64,000 nt of DNA from Campylorhamphus procurvoides (lineage: Eukaryota; Chordata; Aves; Passeriformes; Dendrocolaptidae), in contig WBMV01005995.1 in NCBI GenBank assembly GCA_013396655.1, positions 178,814-242,813 of the forward strand, given 5' to 3'. This document shows, one piece after another, positions 52,346-63,990 of this stretch; position 1 is the first letter of the stretch; every line of letters begins with the position of its first letter. Under the pieces are notes generated by a model. It did not search any database, was not told the origin of the DNA, and saw nothing but the letters and a program-made list of their open reading frames with translations. Position numbers and translations under genes: made by a program.

Positions 52346-55190
52346 CCTTAACTAATATGTAGTACTTATAAGTACTTTAGAGGACATTATCTGTTAGTTT
52401 AAATATCTCTTCTTCCTTCCTGCAATTTAGCTTTCATATGCATTATAGGGAGCAATCATAGTTGTTTCCTCCTTTTTGTTCTGTCATACATAGCAAGCCA
52501 AACTTTACTCATCTATTGCTTTTTTATGATGGATCTTTCCTTACCCTGAGCAACTTAATAGCATTTTCTTAACTTTTAGTTTACTATCTTGGAAAGAAAC
52601 AGGTGAAAGTACACAGAATCTTGCAACTTAAATTTTATCTGTGACTGTTATAAATCATGAGTATTTTCCTGTCTCAGTTGAACACCTTTTCTTGCATATC
52701 TAAGAACAATCAACTATATTGTCAAAGAAGTATATAACATATTAGTCAAGTAAAATTATTTTGCAATAAGCCATATTACCTTTTATTTCAGCTTCCATTA
52801 ACTTCATTATTTTAATTATTCCCCTGCCCCTTTTATTTTCCTGATAAGTTGGTGTCAGTCTTACCCTCTGGGTATTTGCTGTACTTCAGTCTGATATTAT
52901 TACGCCTGATTCATAAATTTATAAACAGTGGAAGCCAGTTTGAAAAGTCAGTTAATGCAGAATTATGGAATAAATAGTTTAGTCCTTGTATTTTTTATGG
53001 ATTCAAAGCTATGCATTTCAGTTACATTAGTGAACATTTTTCAGAACCTTCCTGCTATTGGTCAAATTGAATAACCCTCTGAGTGTCTCTATTCCTACTG
53101 ATTATTTTTTGCTATATGTACTGCAGCTTTACTGGCTCATCTACTCTTATAGCAAAGCAGCTGTTTCTTACCTTTGTACAATTCAAGAACTTTCTTCTGT
53201 CTCTTTCAGTATCTGCTAGATATAAGTCGCATAGCTTTGAGCAGGTTTCATTTTATCTTACATTCATCTCTTAATTATAATTGGATTTTCTAAATTAGAA
53301 ATATATTTAAGAACAGAATTAGTCTTTTTGGTCAGATGACTAAAATAAAATCTAGAAAGAAGTCTGAAATGCCACTAGATATTAAATTAAATGTTTATAG
53401 TGGATTCATAGTAATCCATACAAAAACATTCTTTTTGGAGGATATATCTATGAGCTCAGACTACATGCAGTAAATTCCACAGGACTGGAATTACATTAAT
53501 TTTGCATTTAGCACAGTAAATGAAAATATACTTATGCAGCCTGAAACTAATGCCAAGCATTTATTTTAGAATTTAAATAAAGCTCAATTTTGACAGTCAT
53601 TAATTAAAAAGGAAGATATTTTTGTTTATCTGAGATACTTTAAAAGAAAGCAAGCAAATCAAGCCAGAACAAATAGATTTATATGTGAGTACAAACACTC
53701 AATTATGGAATTGCTCCAGCCTTAATTTCATTTGGTCAAAGTTCTCTTTCCCCTCGAGCAGCAAAGTAGTCTGCTGGCAGCTAATGAAGTGAAAACAAAC
53801 AGATAATTAGAAGTCATATATTTAACATATTTGCCACTATAAATACTGATTTGACAAAAAATACGTTTTTGAGAAATTTCCACATTTAAAAGTGGAAAAG
53901 AAGAATAATATTTTTAAGGAAAATATACCTGATTCTATAAAGTATCACATAGTCTTTATTTTTCATTTGTTACTTCTGAAATGTTGAATTTTATGCCTTG
54001 TGTTAATATCTCACCATAAAGAGATCAATACACACTGTTTTACATAGTGTCATTACATATTAATTTAAAATAATTCAGTAATTGCCATTATTCTTTCCAG
54101 GATATTTTAACCTTCTCTTCATTGAAAAAAATACAATCAAAACAGTTAAACTATACTATAAACCTCCCATACAGTCTCTCCAATTTACACGAGATGATAT
54201 ATTTCCTCTCACACTGAGAAATAACTGTGATTCACAGTGGTTCCTCAGTATTATATTGAAACATATTCACAGGTTGAATTTACCATGTTAAGTAATACTT
54301 TAAATCAATGGAGACCTAAAACGTTCTGAGACCTGAATAACCCTCTGGAGGTGCTCCTTGCTTTGTTTCAGTTTATGAGATATGGAGAGACCAGGATATT
54401 AATTTGACTTCCTACATACCAGTGAACTGCTCCAGGGCCAAAGCTATATGACAAGTAAAATGTGCACTATAATCTTAAATCTATTCAAGTCACCCAGGTT
54501 TGAAACTTCTTGGCATTAAAAAATTAGATAACCAAAGCCTTTGCTTTTTCCCCCACCTACAAAAATACCCCTGAGAGTGCAGGTGCAAAATTTTAATTAA
54601 CTCAGGAGGTAATTGCATTTTTTACTCTGATCTGCATTAAAGGCCTCTTGATTATTCTACTCTCACTGTCCACCTGCAGAACTCCACCACCTGCAGAACT
54701 CCCACTGATGGAAACTTGAATGTTACATAGGGAATTACCATACAAAGTGGTTCTCTGGGTGGGAATGAGGAAGTGTCCCGTAGATGTAACAGACTCAGTT
54801 CTGGTTCAGCAAAGGCCGAGATGGACTTGGACAAAAAGAGAAGTGTAGTGTATGACAAAAAAAACAACCAACCAAACAAACAAAAAGCTGGCTGACTGCA
54901 TTTCTTCTAGACTTCTGATTTTCAGTAATGTTACTGTAATGATTTATCCAGGGCCCTACTGACTAAGAAAATAAAAACTGGGATCATTTTATTACTTTAC
55001 AGGGAGGGACCATGAGGGAGAGTATATATCTGTTTTAAGGTCAGCCAATGACTTTGGACATGGTATGTGCCTAAGTTCTGAGAGAATAGCCATAAACCCC
55101 AATCCCAGGTTGCTTTTGGTTTAATTTAATTATCTTAATCAATTAGGTTTAACAGTTCCTAAATAATGAGCCACCCACCGAATGACCTTC
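52346..55190. other. Unique AT-rich DNA, no gene recognised
   Basis: No coding exon or named repeat. A CAAA-rich tract is at 54856-54886 and a doubled 'cacctgcagaactcc' motif at about 54671-54704. The stretch 53500-53830 is repeat-free with clustered TAAT-core motifs and is only a candidate conserved element. Confidence 0.6.
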
Positions 55191-55518
55191 TGTACACAAC
55201 ACCACAGGGGTTGAGGGTGAAGGCACAAAAGGTGTTTATTCAACTGGGGCTCAGGCTTTTATAGGGTTCTGAGGGAAGGTTCTGGAACTTGGACGTGATT
55301 GGATAGAACAGGGGGTGGAGTGTGTAACCTGGCAACTGAACAGCCAATTGGGGGCAACTCGCCAAAGGTGGGAAAATGAACCAATAGTAAAGCAGGGTCC
55401 AGGGCACAGGTGGGAAAACTGTGAGGACGAAGAAGACGACATGGAGGGCAACCAGGGATAAAACAACAAGGAATCCGCCATGTTGGCAATCAGCCTGAGG
55501 GGTGCACAGAGCGGAGTC
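55191..55518 (-). mobile_element. ERVK/alpharetrovirus-like LTR (minus)
   Basis: On the minus strand the order is U3 with CCAAT-type motifs, a TATA element (reverse complement at 55257-55263) and AATAAA (reverse complement at 55235-55240). The terminal CA is represented by TG at 55191. TATA and polyadenylation signal are only about 20 bp apart, an arrangement also known in avian leukosis-type LTRs. It shares a 'ggttctggaacttgg' block with 63447-63990. The right end abuts the LINE 3' end at 55519. No target-site duplication was found, so the right boundary is approximate. Confidence 0.65.
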
Positions 55519-55925
55519 ATCATCATGGCTAGGCTTCGCCAATGAAGATTTACAAGGGCTCTACTCACGCTTGCTACAAACACACTGGTGGCTAAAAAGG
55601 CCACTGCAAGATAGGCAAGTCCAATTGCAAAAGGCACAGCGGAAAGACTCCATCGGCACTACTGGCAAGTCACGATTCTTCCAGCATTGTCTTTTTTTCC
55701 TCCACACTGATTCTGCATGTGATCTCAAAGCAAGCAGCAGCGTTTTGAGTACTGTGTCTCCATTTCTCCCGACTGGAGGCCAGAGTGGACCATTGATAGT
55801 GGTCAATATGGCCAAGGCTGAGGTATTGTTTCAGGGAGTCCTTTTCAGTGCTCCTCTCTTGCGGCAGCCGGTGGCGAGTTCCCCATAGAGCACAATCTTA
55901 GGAAGGCGGTGATCCTCCATCCTGG
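55519..55925 (-). mobile_element. RTE-like non-CR1 LINE, 3' end
   Basis: On the minus strand, starting at 55921, the sequence reads M-E-D-H-R-L-P-K-I-V-L-Y-G-E-L and continues, with two frameshifts, into an SLGHIDHYQWSTLA block and a C-terminal zinc-finger-like C-x2-C-x12-H-x3-C near 55571-55633. It stops at 55564, and an ATGATGAT-type 3' terminus follows at 55519. Tails of this kind close LINE polyproteins in many animals; the 'W-x-x-L-A-x-x-R-x-x-W-R' spacing resembles the end of RTE-clade proteins. It is 5'-truncated. Clade assignment is tentative. Confidence 0.7.
55561..55815 (-). pseudogene. RTE-like LINE C-terminal coding remnant
   Basis: Part of the LINE polyprotein end. The domain frame is broken twice: once by a small deletion near 55830, and once at a run of seven A on the minus strand near 55690. 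The last frame carries the cysteine/histidine cluster C-A-F-C ... F-S-H-Q-C-V-C before its stop at 55564. The protein would have been the reverse transcriptase-endonuclease of the LINE; this piece contains neither catalytic domain. Confidence 0.68.
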
Positions 55926-56130
55926 AGAAACCTATCTTGTACTGAAGGCTGAGCTATTTATAAAAGCTCAGATAATAATCAGAGTGAGAATGAATCTTTC
56001 TCTGTCATAGTAAAAATGCTATCTAAATAATAATGGGAAAATATAGGAATTCAACCTTCTCAGATTTTATCATTGTGTTTTTCTACTAAATCAACTACAT
56101 CAATCAGACTCCTTGAGACATCTGAACAAC
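55926..56130. other. Unique DNA, no feature recognised
   Basis: A short spacer between the LINE remnant and an A/C-rich tract. Confidence 0.6.
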
Positions 56131-56215
56131 ACTGAGCAGAAAAAAAAACCCCAAAAACAAAAACACCCAAACAAACAACACCCCCCCCTCAAAAAAACAA
56201 ACAAACAAACAAAAC
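56131..56215. repeat. A/C-rich low-complexity tract
   Basis: Runs of A, a C8 run and CAAA/ACAA units. It is simple sequence without other features. Confidence 0.9.
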
Positions 56216-59200
56216 TGAATAGTATTTGAGTTATTTTAGGAGGACATTTAGTTGCAGAGTTTCCTAACAAAACATTACGATTAAAAAGAATACATGTAAA
56301 TGCAACATTATAGGGGCTGTTCCCTATAGGCCACCGAACTAGGCATAATAAGCAAATGAGGCCCCAGAGACCATGGGGAGAGGCTGCAAGGAGGACATAA
56401 CCTTGTGGAAAAGGTTCAGTTCAGGAAAGACATGGCCAAACTGAGAAGTCATAAAATCCATGGGCCTTGATAGGAATCACCCAGAACTCGCTAATATCAT
56501 TGCAAGGCCACTCTTGATAATTTTTGGTTTATCAGAGACTGGAGGATTCTGTATTATGTTTTCTACCTTCAACTTTTCTGAACTGTTCAGTAAGGAATTT
56601 ACAGATTTTAAATTATTTATTGCAATAGGCATGCTGGATATTTAGAATATGTATGCACCAAATACATCTGTTCATCTTTATGCTTAAAAGAATACTACAA
56701 AGTCACTCACACTTAAAGGCAGTGGGAAAATCTTAAGAATTTTTCAATTCTTACAGTCAAATATATTGTTAAATAAAAGCAAGTACTTTACCTTAGACTA
56801 GTAAATTCTCAGAAAAAGCAATCATCTACAGAACGAATTTGTTTTCTTAATGGTAGTGAATCATGCAGTTGGGGAGTCAATTTTCTATTGTTACTAGCAG
56901 TTGCAACCTGACTACTTCCAGACATTTCACTTTAAACTGGGACTTGCTGCCAAGCTGGATTTCAGCTTGTAATATGCATACCTGGAGCACTTAAGGCACA
57001 ATTTAAGATTTATAAAACAGTAGAGAAAAAAAGGTGCTCAGAACTTAAAATAAAGTAACAGTCTCCCAGCTGTCAAATCCACTAAGTGAATTTGCTTATT
57101 ACTGAACTTGTTAGTGAACTTAATTTCAGATACATTTCTGCCACACTTCATTAATTTCTTTCACTCCAATCCAAGTGCAAGAAAAAGACCTCTTTTTACT
57201 ATTATTATTTTTTGCTTTTAATTCTGAAAAAGTGAATTATTCAATAAATGAAACACTAGAAGGGGGTGTATAAACAGTTTTTTTGAGTTCTTTCATGCAT
57301 TCTTCTTGGACCATGTCAAGACTCTCATGCTTAAAGATTCTTATGTAATTTTCAGTTCAAGATGAAACTAGATAATTCTGAAAAGCAGAATACCTTAGAA
57401 TAATCCTCTACAGAAATTTTCTAGGCAAGTTTAAAGTCCCATTTACTCACAAATAAAAAGTGTTTTAGCAGCTGGACTCATAAATACATAACTGTTATAA
57501 ATACATATTGTTATTACAAAGATTATTACACTGATATCAAAAGTATATCAAAGGCTCCTTTCACAGAAATTCGTAAATCACATTACTTATGATTACAGAA
57601 ATTGCTCAATACAGTTTTAAAAAAGAAATCAACAGTCCCATTTTCTTCTGCTCTGTTTGAGACATTCAAAAGACTATTAAATCATTATTTATCACTAAAC
57701 TCCTCTAATTGACTTCACAAGATATTTCACTTGCTGATTAATCTAAAATAGTATCTTTATTGCTGATTTTAACCTCTTCTAAATCTGACAGGAAAAAAAA
57801 AGTTTAAAATTTAGTTTAATCATACTTTTGAACAAAATTGAAAAGAATATTTGTCTTATTAATAAAGAATACTTTAGTCTTTCATTCATGAGCAGGAACA
57901 AAAATGTGGGAACTTTTGAAATTTAGAAAGCCTTTTTCTTCAGATAATGAACACTTACTTCATGAAAACTGTAGAAGACTACAAGACTGGTGTAAAAAAA
58001 CCCCACAAACAAAAACCTTCACGTAATATACTGCAGCCTCTGATTCACTAGTGTGACAATAATTTTTTGTCATCTCCAGTGAACATCTTGATTCTCAAAG
58101 CCCTGTATGTAAAAGTGATTAATACATCACCTGAACTCAAAATGGCCATCTTTGAAATTCATCTTCTGTTGAATTCAAGAAGCTTATTTATAAGCTTCTT
58201 TTCTACAGAAAATGACCCATGACATTCTCCATTCTTGTATCTGGAAGATCTGACAGCACCACTTTTTAAACAAGGCTGTGGAATAGATTTTTCTATTTCT
58301 CTGCTTGCTTCCACAGCCATGCTCTGGTAGACAATCTCAAATCATGCCTGTGTAAAATGTTACACCAAACACCACAATCTTTTAAAAGATCAGTTTGTTG
58401 TTCTGTTCATTCATCAACTCCATTCAGACCTCTCCTTGATGTTCAGTTCTATTCTTTGCCTTTTAGGTGTTGAACAAATTTCTTCCTTAATATGATTCAA
58501 CTACACCTAGCGTTCTGAGTTTCTGTGTGCCGGGGTGACAGAGGATACCACCACTTTTGCACCATTTGGCAGAAAAGCATAGAATAATTTTTAGGGTAAA
58601 CAGAGCCTGTAACCAAGACTTTAATGCAGACAGCTTATAGTGGGTAGGAAAATCCAACTTGATTGCCACAGCAGTCACCTGAAGATATCCAGTTTCCAAA
58701 TCCTGTGTACGAGGCTGAGTATAAGTTTTACTGAGAGTGAGAAAACTTGCTTTGTCCTAAAACAAACCAAAACCAAACAAATAAACAGACAAACAAAATA
58801 TTATATATATATAAATAATCTGATCTTGGTTACTTGTTACTCCAATTAATTTCTCCCAGAGTCCCTGATATAATCTGTCAATTTCTCATTTTTATGAACA
58901 CAGTGAATGTTTATCTTATCAACAAAAGTGACTGGTGTAGAGGCCTGTATGATATGGTAAGAGCAACTGAAAATTTATGGTACAGACAAGCTGTAGTCTG
59001 AACGGATTACTGCTACTACCATCACTACAAAGTAGTATTCTGCCCTGCATTCCTCTGTACTTTTAAACCACGCTAGTTTACTACTGAAGATTGGCCAGTG
59101 ACAAATGGCATTGAAAACTAACATGACAAATAAAGATGAAACAACAGCAAAGGCAGCTGTAAAACAACTTAGTTACACTGCAATACTCTACGCACCTTTC

Positions 59201-59897
59201 TTCCCTGTATCAGGTACAGGCATTCTGCATCTCAAATGATTGCAAGGAATTTTTTTTCACATCTTCAGCTGTTTGTTTTCTCAAATTTCATCTGAGCTCT
59301 TAAAAATCCAGTACACTTTCTTGTTTTTTGGTCACTTATCTGCTATGATGGGATTTTCATTTTTTGGAGGAAGTATATTTGAACTCCATGGATTTTAAAT
59401 ACAGCTGGGTTTCTTTTTAACAGAAGGAAATAATGGAAAGCAAATGTTTTCATATAGCTGCAGATTTGTATGTTCAGTTTTCTCTCTTACTAGACTACTA
59501 CCATTCAAGCAAAAAAATTCAGCGTAGTGTGAGTTTTTAATATGCCTTCACTATAGACAAATATGCAGCTTTTCATAAGCCAAAAAGTGCCGTAGAGTGG
59601 TATTCTGTCATGGTAGTCATAGTGGTGGAAAAGTAAACAAAGCCACACTGCAACAAAAATCCAAGTGTGGTGAAGTGGATCATGATTCTCAACACCCTTT
59701 GCACAGCACTGAATATCTTAAGAGTTCCTTCTTGCTTGTAATTCAGACTTCTCTTTCACAGCCCATTTTAAAAGGAATGAATACAGGTATTTCAGAGCTG
59801 TTATGCCTTCATAGTAGACTGTTAGGTAAAACAGGGAAGACGTATGCAAAAATCTTCCTCTCTTCACTTGTCCTAGCATAACAGACTAGTTAAGGAC
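56216..59897. other. Unique AT-rich DNA, no gene recognised
   Basis: No coding exon or named repeat. It includes a 24-bp inverted repeat at 58177-58200 and a CAAA tract followed by a TA run at about 58759-58815. Confidence 0.6.
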
Positions 59898-60240
59898 TGT
59901 GGAGGTTTGGATTGGCTCCCTGCCAAGCCCAACTGCCGGCCACACAGATTCCCCCTCCCAGGAGAGAAAGAAAAAAAGTACCCAAGAAGATAATTTTAGT
60001 AAAAGTATATATATATATTCACATGTATTACAATTATATACAATCAAACACTATGAATCTACAGAACAAATCCCAGAGCAACCCCAAAANTGATACAGCA
60101 TTAATGTAAATGTGGAGACTGAGCTTTTCCTTCACGTGAGAAAGTAAGTGATGGGAAGAGAATAGATTTTCTGAAGCAGGAAGAACTTACCCCAGTTCAT
60201 TTCAGCAAGCACAGTATCTCATAGGTGCTACACACATCAC
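59898..60240 (-). mobile_element. ERVL-like LTR cut by an N gap (minus)
   Basis: It starts TGTGGAGGTTTGG, the reverse complement of the right end of the LTR at 25848-25932, so it is probably the same or a related family in the opposite orientation. It continues with 'ctccctgccaagcccaactg' and 'ccacacagattccccctccc', a TA-rich stretch (60005-60020) and 'acaaatcccagagcaacccc', then a single N at 60090. Sequence after the gap ('ccccagttcatttcagcaag' at about 60191) may still be LTR. The expected right terminus is not seen, so the end is uncertain. Confidence 0.55.
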
Positions 60241-63200
60241 TGCAAGTAAAGTCACTGCTGGGCTATTAAAACTGCAGATAGTGCTTTATGCACATCTCCA
60301 CTGTGAAGAATGAATACTGTGTCGATAATAAGGAATGGAGAAGGAGATGAGAATTAGGACAGGCCTACTCCCACTTGCACTTTCATTGCCATTAATTTTG
60401 CAAGTGAGCACAGTAAATATTTTGTAAATATGCTGCATTATAAATTGTTGAATACGAAAGGAAAAAGAACAAATAAAGATTTTTATGTGTCTTTCTGGTG
60501 CAGTACAGTATCCTCTGCTTCACGCACTCTAAAGCAACTGCTTGGCTGAGACTGTCCAGATCTATTAACAGTCCATGAGCTCATTACCATGCGCTACATG
60601 GTAATAACTCCAAAGAACTTTTATTAAGACAACAAATTATCTTATCTTTTCCTAAAAAATTCTCTTGCAGAAGCAGAGAAGAGGGAAGGAATGTTTTATT
60701 TATACCTACTCAGAAAGATCAAAACAATGAAAGTGTTCATTAGCATATCAAAATCCAAATTATCTTCCTTGCATAGTGCCCTTTAAAAATTTAAACTTAT
60801 AACAAATGATATGGCAAACCAACAACACAAAGAAATTGCTGAGTAGCTTATTTTAGAATTATTAGATTACACCCATTTCCTGTCAGTTGGTGTCTGGGCA
60901 GTTGCAAAATGGATCTTTCTAGGTTATGTTCCTTATTTCTGGAAGAAATCCTTCTTTTATAATAAGCCTGGTGTCACCAAATTGTACAGCTTAAAAATCT
61001 CTTCCTTTCTCCTTTTTTATATTTGACCATTCAATTTTAAAGAGAGAGAAATGCAGCCATAGCCTTAGTAACACTAAAACCTGCTATGAGGCAAAGGTCT
61101 AAAACGCCTTATATTTCATTTGTATAATCTAATACAATGACTTTACAAAACCTTATGCTACATAAAAAGAACTCTGAAGAGTCTGTGGATATTGAAATGA
61201 CATTATCTGTGTGACAGTGTGACTGGGGAACAAAAGCTCTGCAAACTAGTCAACAATTCATGGAAAAGGGTTATCTTGTGGCTGCATGTAATATTGAGCA
61301 GAAGATCACCACCTCACTCTGGTTGGCTTTTTTTTTTTGATTCCTGTGGCTGAGTCTGTCTGCTATGTCTTGGATTTATAAATTATTCAGTAGAGAGACA
61401 CTGCTCAATGCAGTCTGACAGACTAAAACTCTCATGTTAAGTGCTTGTATGTACATATATAATTTTATACCTCTATATAATTTTATATGCATATAATATG
61501 CTTGATCTGATCCTGCATTATTTCATAGCCTAGCTAGATTTATTTGCTTTTCATTAGTTGAGATTACTTCAAACTCTGAATGAGAATATTCAGCTGCATA
61601 TGGTTTCCATTCTAATATTTTTTTCAGTTGAAACAAATGCAAAAATGGAAGGTGTTTTATTTTGTAGTTTTTGGGTTTGTGTGAGTTTTTTTGGTTTTGA
61701 TTGTTTTTTTTGTTTGCTTGTTTGTTTGTTTTAAATAAAGGATGCAATTCAATACCATAGGATTGTTAGCAATCACAATCTTTTGTAAAACTGTGGGAAA
61801 TGGTTTCTATACAAACCCAGTACAAAGAATTTTACTAAGCAATCACAAGTCATGAGAATAGGAACATGGAGAAGTAGTATCACCATTTGATTTGAGATGC
61901 TATGCTGTCCTTTCCTTGTTTCCTAAGGTATTGGGGACTCCATGTTTAAGAAGTTTTCAGTTATATCTGCTTTTTGGATATGCCTATGAGAAATTGCAAA
62001 AGTCATGCCATTAGTATATCTGGACTTTTCTCATGGTCATTACATTCTAGGACTTTCTATTGTGAAACCTGGAAGATTTTCCATCTAAAATGGGAGACTT
62101 TAGAGCTCTTAACACTTGCTCTGACATTTAGAAGTAGAACATGGGCAACAGTTCTTCCATTAATGAAGGGTTTTTATTAACTGAATTATTCCTCCAAGTA
62201 TTCTGCACCTATTGCACCTTTAGGGAGACCATTTCTTTGATTGAGAAAGAGAAAATAGATCTGATATATAATATACTTTTTGTATCTTTTCCACAAAACC
62301 CCTCCACAGCAACATCTCTGCACCTAACAATTATCTGACTCGATGAACAGATTCTTTTATGTATTCTGCTAATAAAGTGAAGAGAATTGGAATTTAGGGG
62401 CTACATTTCCATTCTCTGATTCAGAAAAGTGGTTATGCAAGTGGCTGCTAAATTTCTTTTTTTCCCCTCAAATACAGAAAGCATTCCTTGAGTCCTGTTT
62501 TTATCAGTTAAAAGAAAAAGTAATACAACCAAGGTATAAATCATGATTCACGTAAATTAACTCTAAAATGGTAGACCTAATGCACTTCAACATGAAGCAC
62601 CAGCCACCTATATACACTTTGTATACAAGATTAGTTATGTAAATTATGTATAGACAATCATATATAAACAGACTTCCCAGGAAAGAATTTCACAGCTACA
62701 TAGGACAAAAGAAATATCACTGAACATATCAATATACAAAGTAAAATTCTTAGGCCTCATTGAAAATGAAATTCATATTGATTTCAATAGGATTTCATCT
62801 TAAGAGTGTTACTCCAAATCACTTCTTTTTGAAAAAAAATTAATACTTTCAGTGATATAACAAAATGAAGCAGCAATATATCTTATCTAAGCTCAACACA
62901 AGGTACTGTCTGGCAGCAACAAGCACTACAAGACTTGATAGGATGGAATTTTAAACCCAACACAATCATATCAATTGGAGGGCAAAAGCCAGAGCAAAAC
63001 TTAATAACCTGCTGCCTCCTACACTGATGACAGCAGAAAGAAATCCATAACCCAGACAGTTTAAGGAAGATTTCTTTCCCAGCCCTTTTAAGAAATACAG
63101 GTTTCACTAAAGCCACAAACCAGAACAAGATGTAATGAAGAAAAACTGCACTATATTTTAAACTAGCTAAATGGGTAGAGCAAAAACTTCTGTGCCATGA

Positions 63201-63291
63201 GAACTAATACGTGTGGGCAAACAAAACCAAAAGCAAACAGTGAAGACCAGGGAAAATGGACTGACTTATTTACTAAATATAATCCAGAGGT
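60241..63291. other. Unique AT-rich DNA, no gene recognised
   Basis: A T/G tract lies at 61682-61735 and a 9-bp-arm inverted repeat at 60583-60605. Frames of 60-81 codons (61523-61747 minus, 61974-62180 plus, 62883-63128 minus) have no motif. No gene recognised. Confidence 0.6.
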
Positions 63292-63446
63292 ATCATCATG
63301 GCTAGGCTTCACAAACGAAGATTTGCAAGGGCTCTATCCACGCTTGCTACAAACACAGTGGTGGCTAAAAAGGCCGATGTGAGATAGGAAAGTCCAATTG
63401 CAAGAGGCACAGCAGAAAGTCTCCATCGGCACTACTGGCAAGGCCC
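63292..63446 (-). mobile_element. RTE-like LINE 3' end, second copy (interrupted by LTR)
   Basis: About 155 bp, homologous to 55519-55674 and sharing exactly the same left terminus (ATCATCATGGCT on plus). On the minus strand it encodes the C-terminal cysteine/histidine cluster with the stop in the equivalent position. An LTR interrupts it at 63447; the LINE appears to resume with AGGCAC at 63991, where the other copy reads 'agtcac'. Two copies with one shared 3' end and different neighbours are the signature of independent LINE insertions. Confidence 0.68.
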
Positions 63447-63990
63447 TGTCGCGTTCCGCTGTGGGTGGAAAGGAATGATCCATTCCAAGATGGGTTCAGA
63501 ACAGGAGTGGACATTTATTCAGGGGCGCATGGGACTTTTATAAGGTCGTGATGGAGGGTTCTGGAACTTGGGAGGAGTTAGGGATGGACTGCGACAAGAA
63601 AGGGAAAGGGAAGGAGGGATTTCAACGAATAAGGGAGAACTGGGGGTGGTCAACCTTATGTGGTAGTGCTGCACTGCACCACCAGCTGACCAATGGGATT
63701 TTAGGGATACAGGAACCAATTAGGGTCCGGTAACTATGGCTTAACTAGCCAATCAGAATAATTGAAGATACAGAAGTAATGAAGTTGTAATAATTACATT
63801 GGTATTCCTAGCTATGTTATATGCTATAAAAACTTTCTGAAAAACAGCAGTCTTGTGCCATGGGGTGATCAGCAGTTTGTCGGCATGCGTTCAGGTCCGG
63901 GACAGTTCCATCCACTCGTTAAATAAATCTTCTTTCAAGTTCGGGTTTGTCGGCTGGGTTTTCCATTCTCCTACAGGTAGTGCCCCCACA
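63447..63990 (-). mobile_element. ERVK-like solo LTR inside the LINE copy
   Basis: It starts TGTCGCGTTCC and ends GCCCCCACA (TG...CA), 544 bp. It is flanked by 6-bp repeats AGGCCC (63441-63446) and AGGCAC (63991-63996), matching at five of six positions, the size expected for ERVK-type integration. Minus orientation is suggested by a TATA element (reverse complement at 63536-63543) and AATAAA (reverse complement at 63514-63519) with about 20-bp spacing, as in the LTR at 55191. However, the plus strand also carries TATAAAA at 63825-63831 and AATAAA at 63922-63927, so orientation, or a two-LTR composite, remains open. Confidence 0.68.

Noticed and set aside
54671..54704. Doubled 'cacctgcagaactcc' motif
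   Set aside because: A two-unit, ~17-18-bp imperfect duplication with no further context.
55240..55888. Frames of 76-128 codons on both strands
   Set aside because: The plus-strand frame is antisense to the LINE, and the minus-strand frames at 55240-55637 mostly read LTR U3 sequence. Only the LINE C-terminal frame has a motif.
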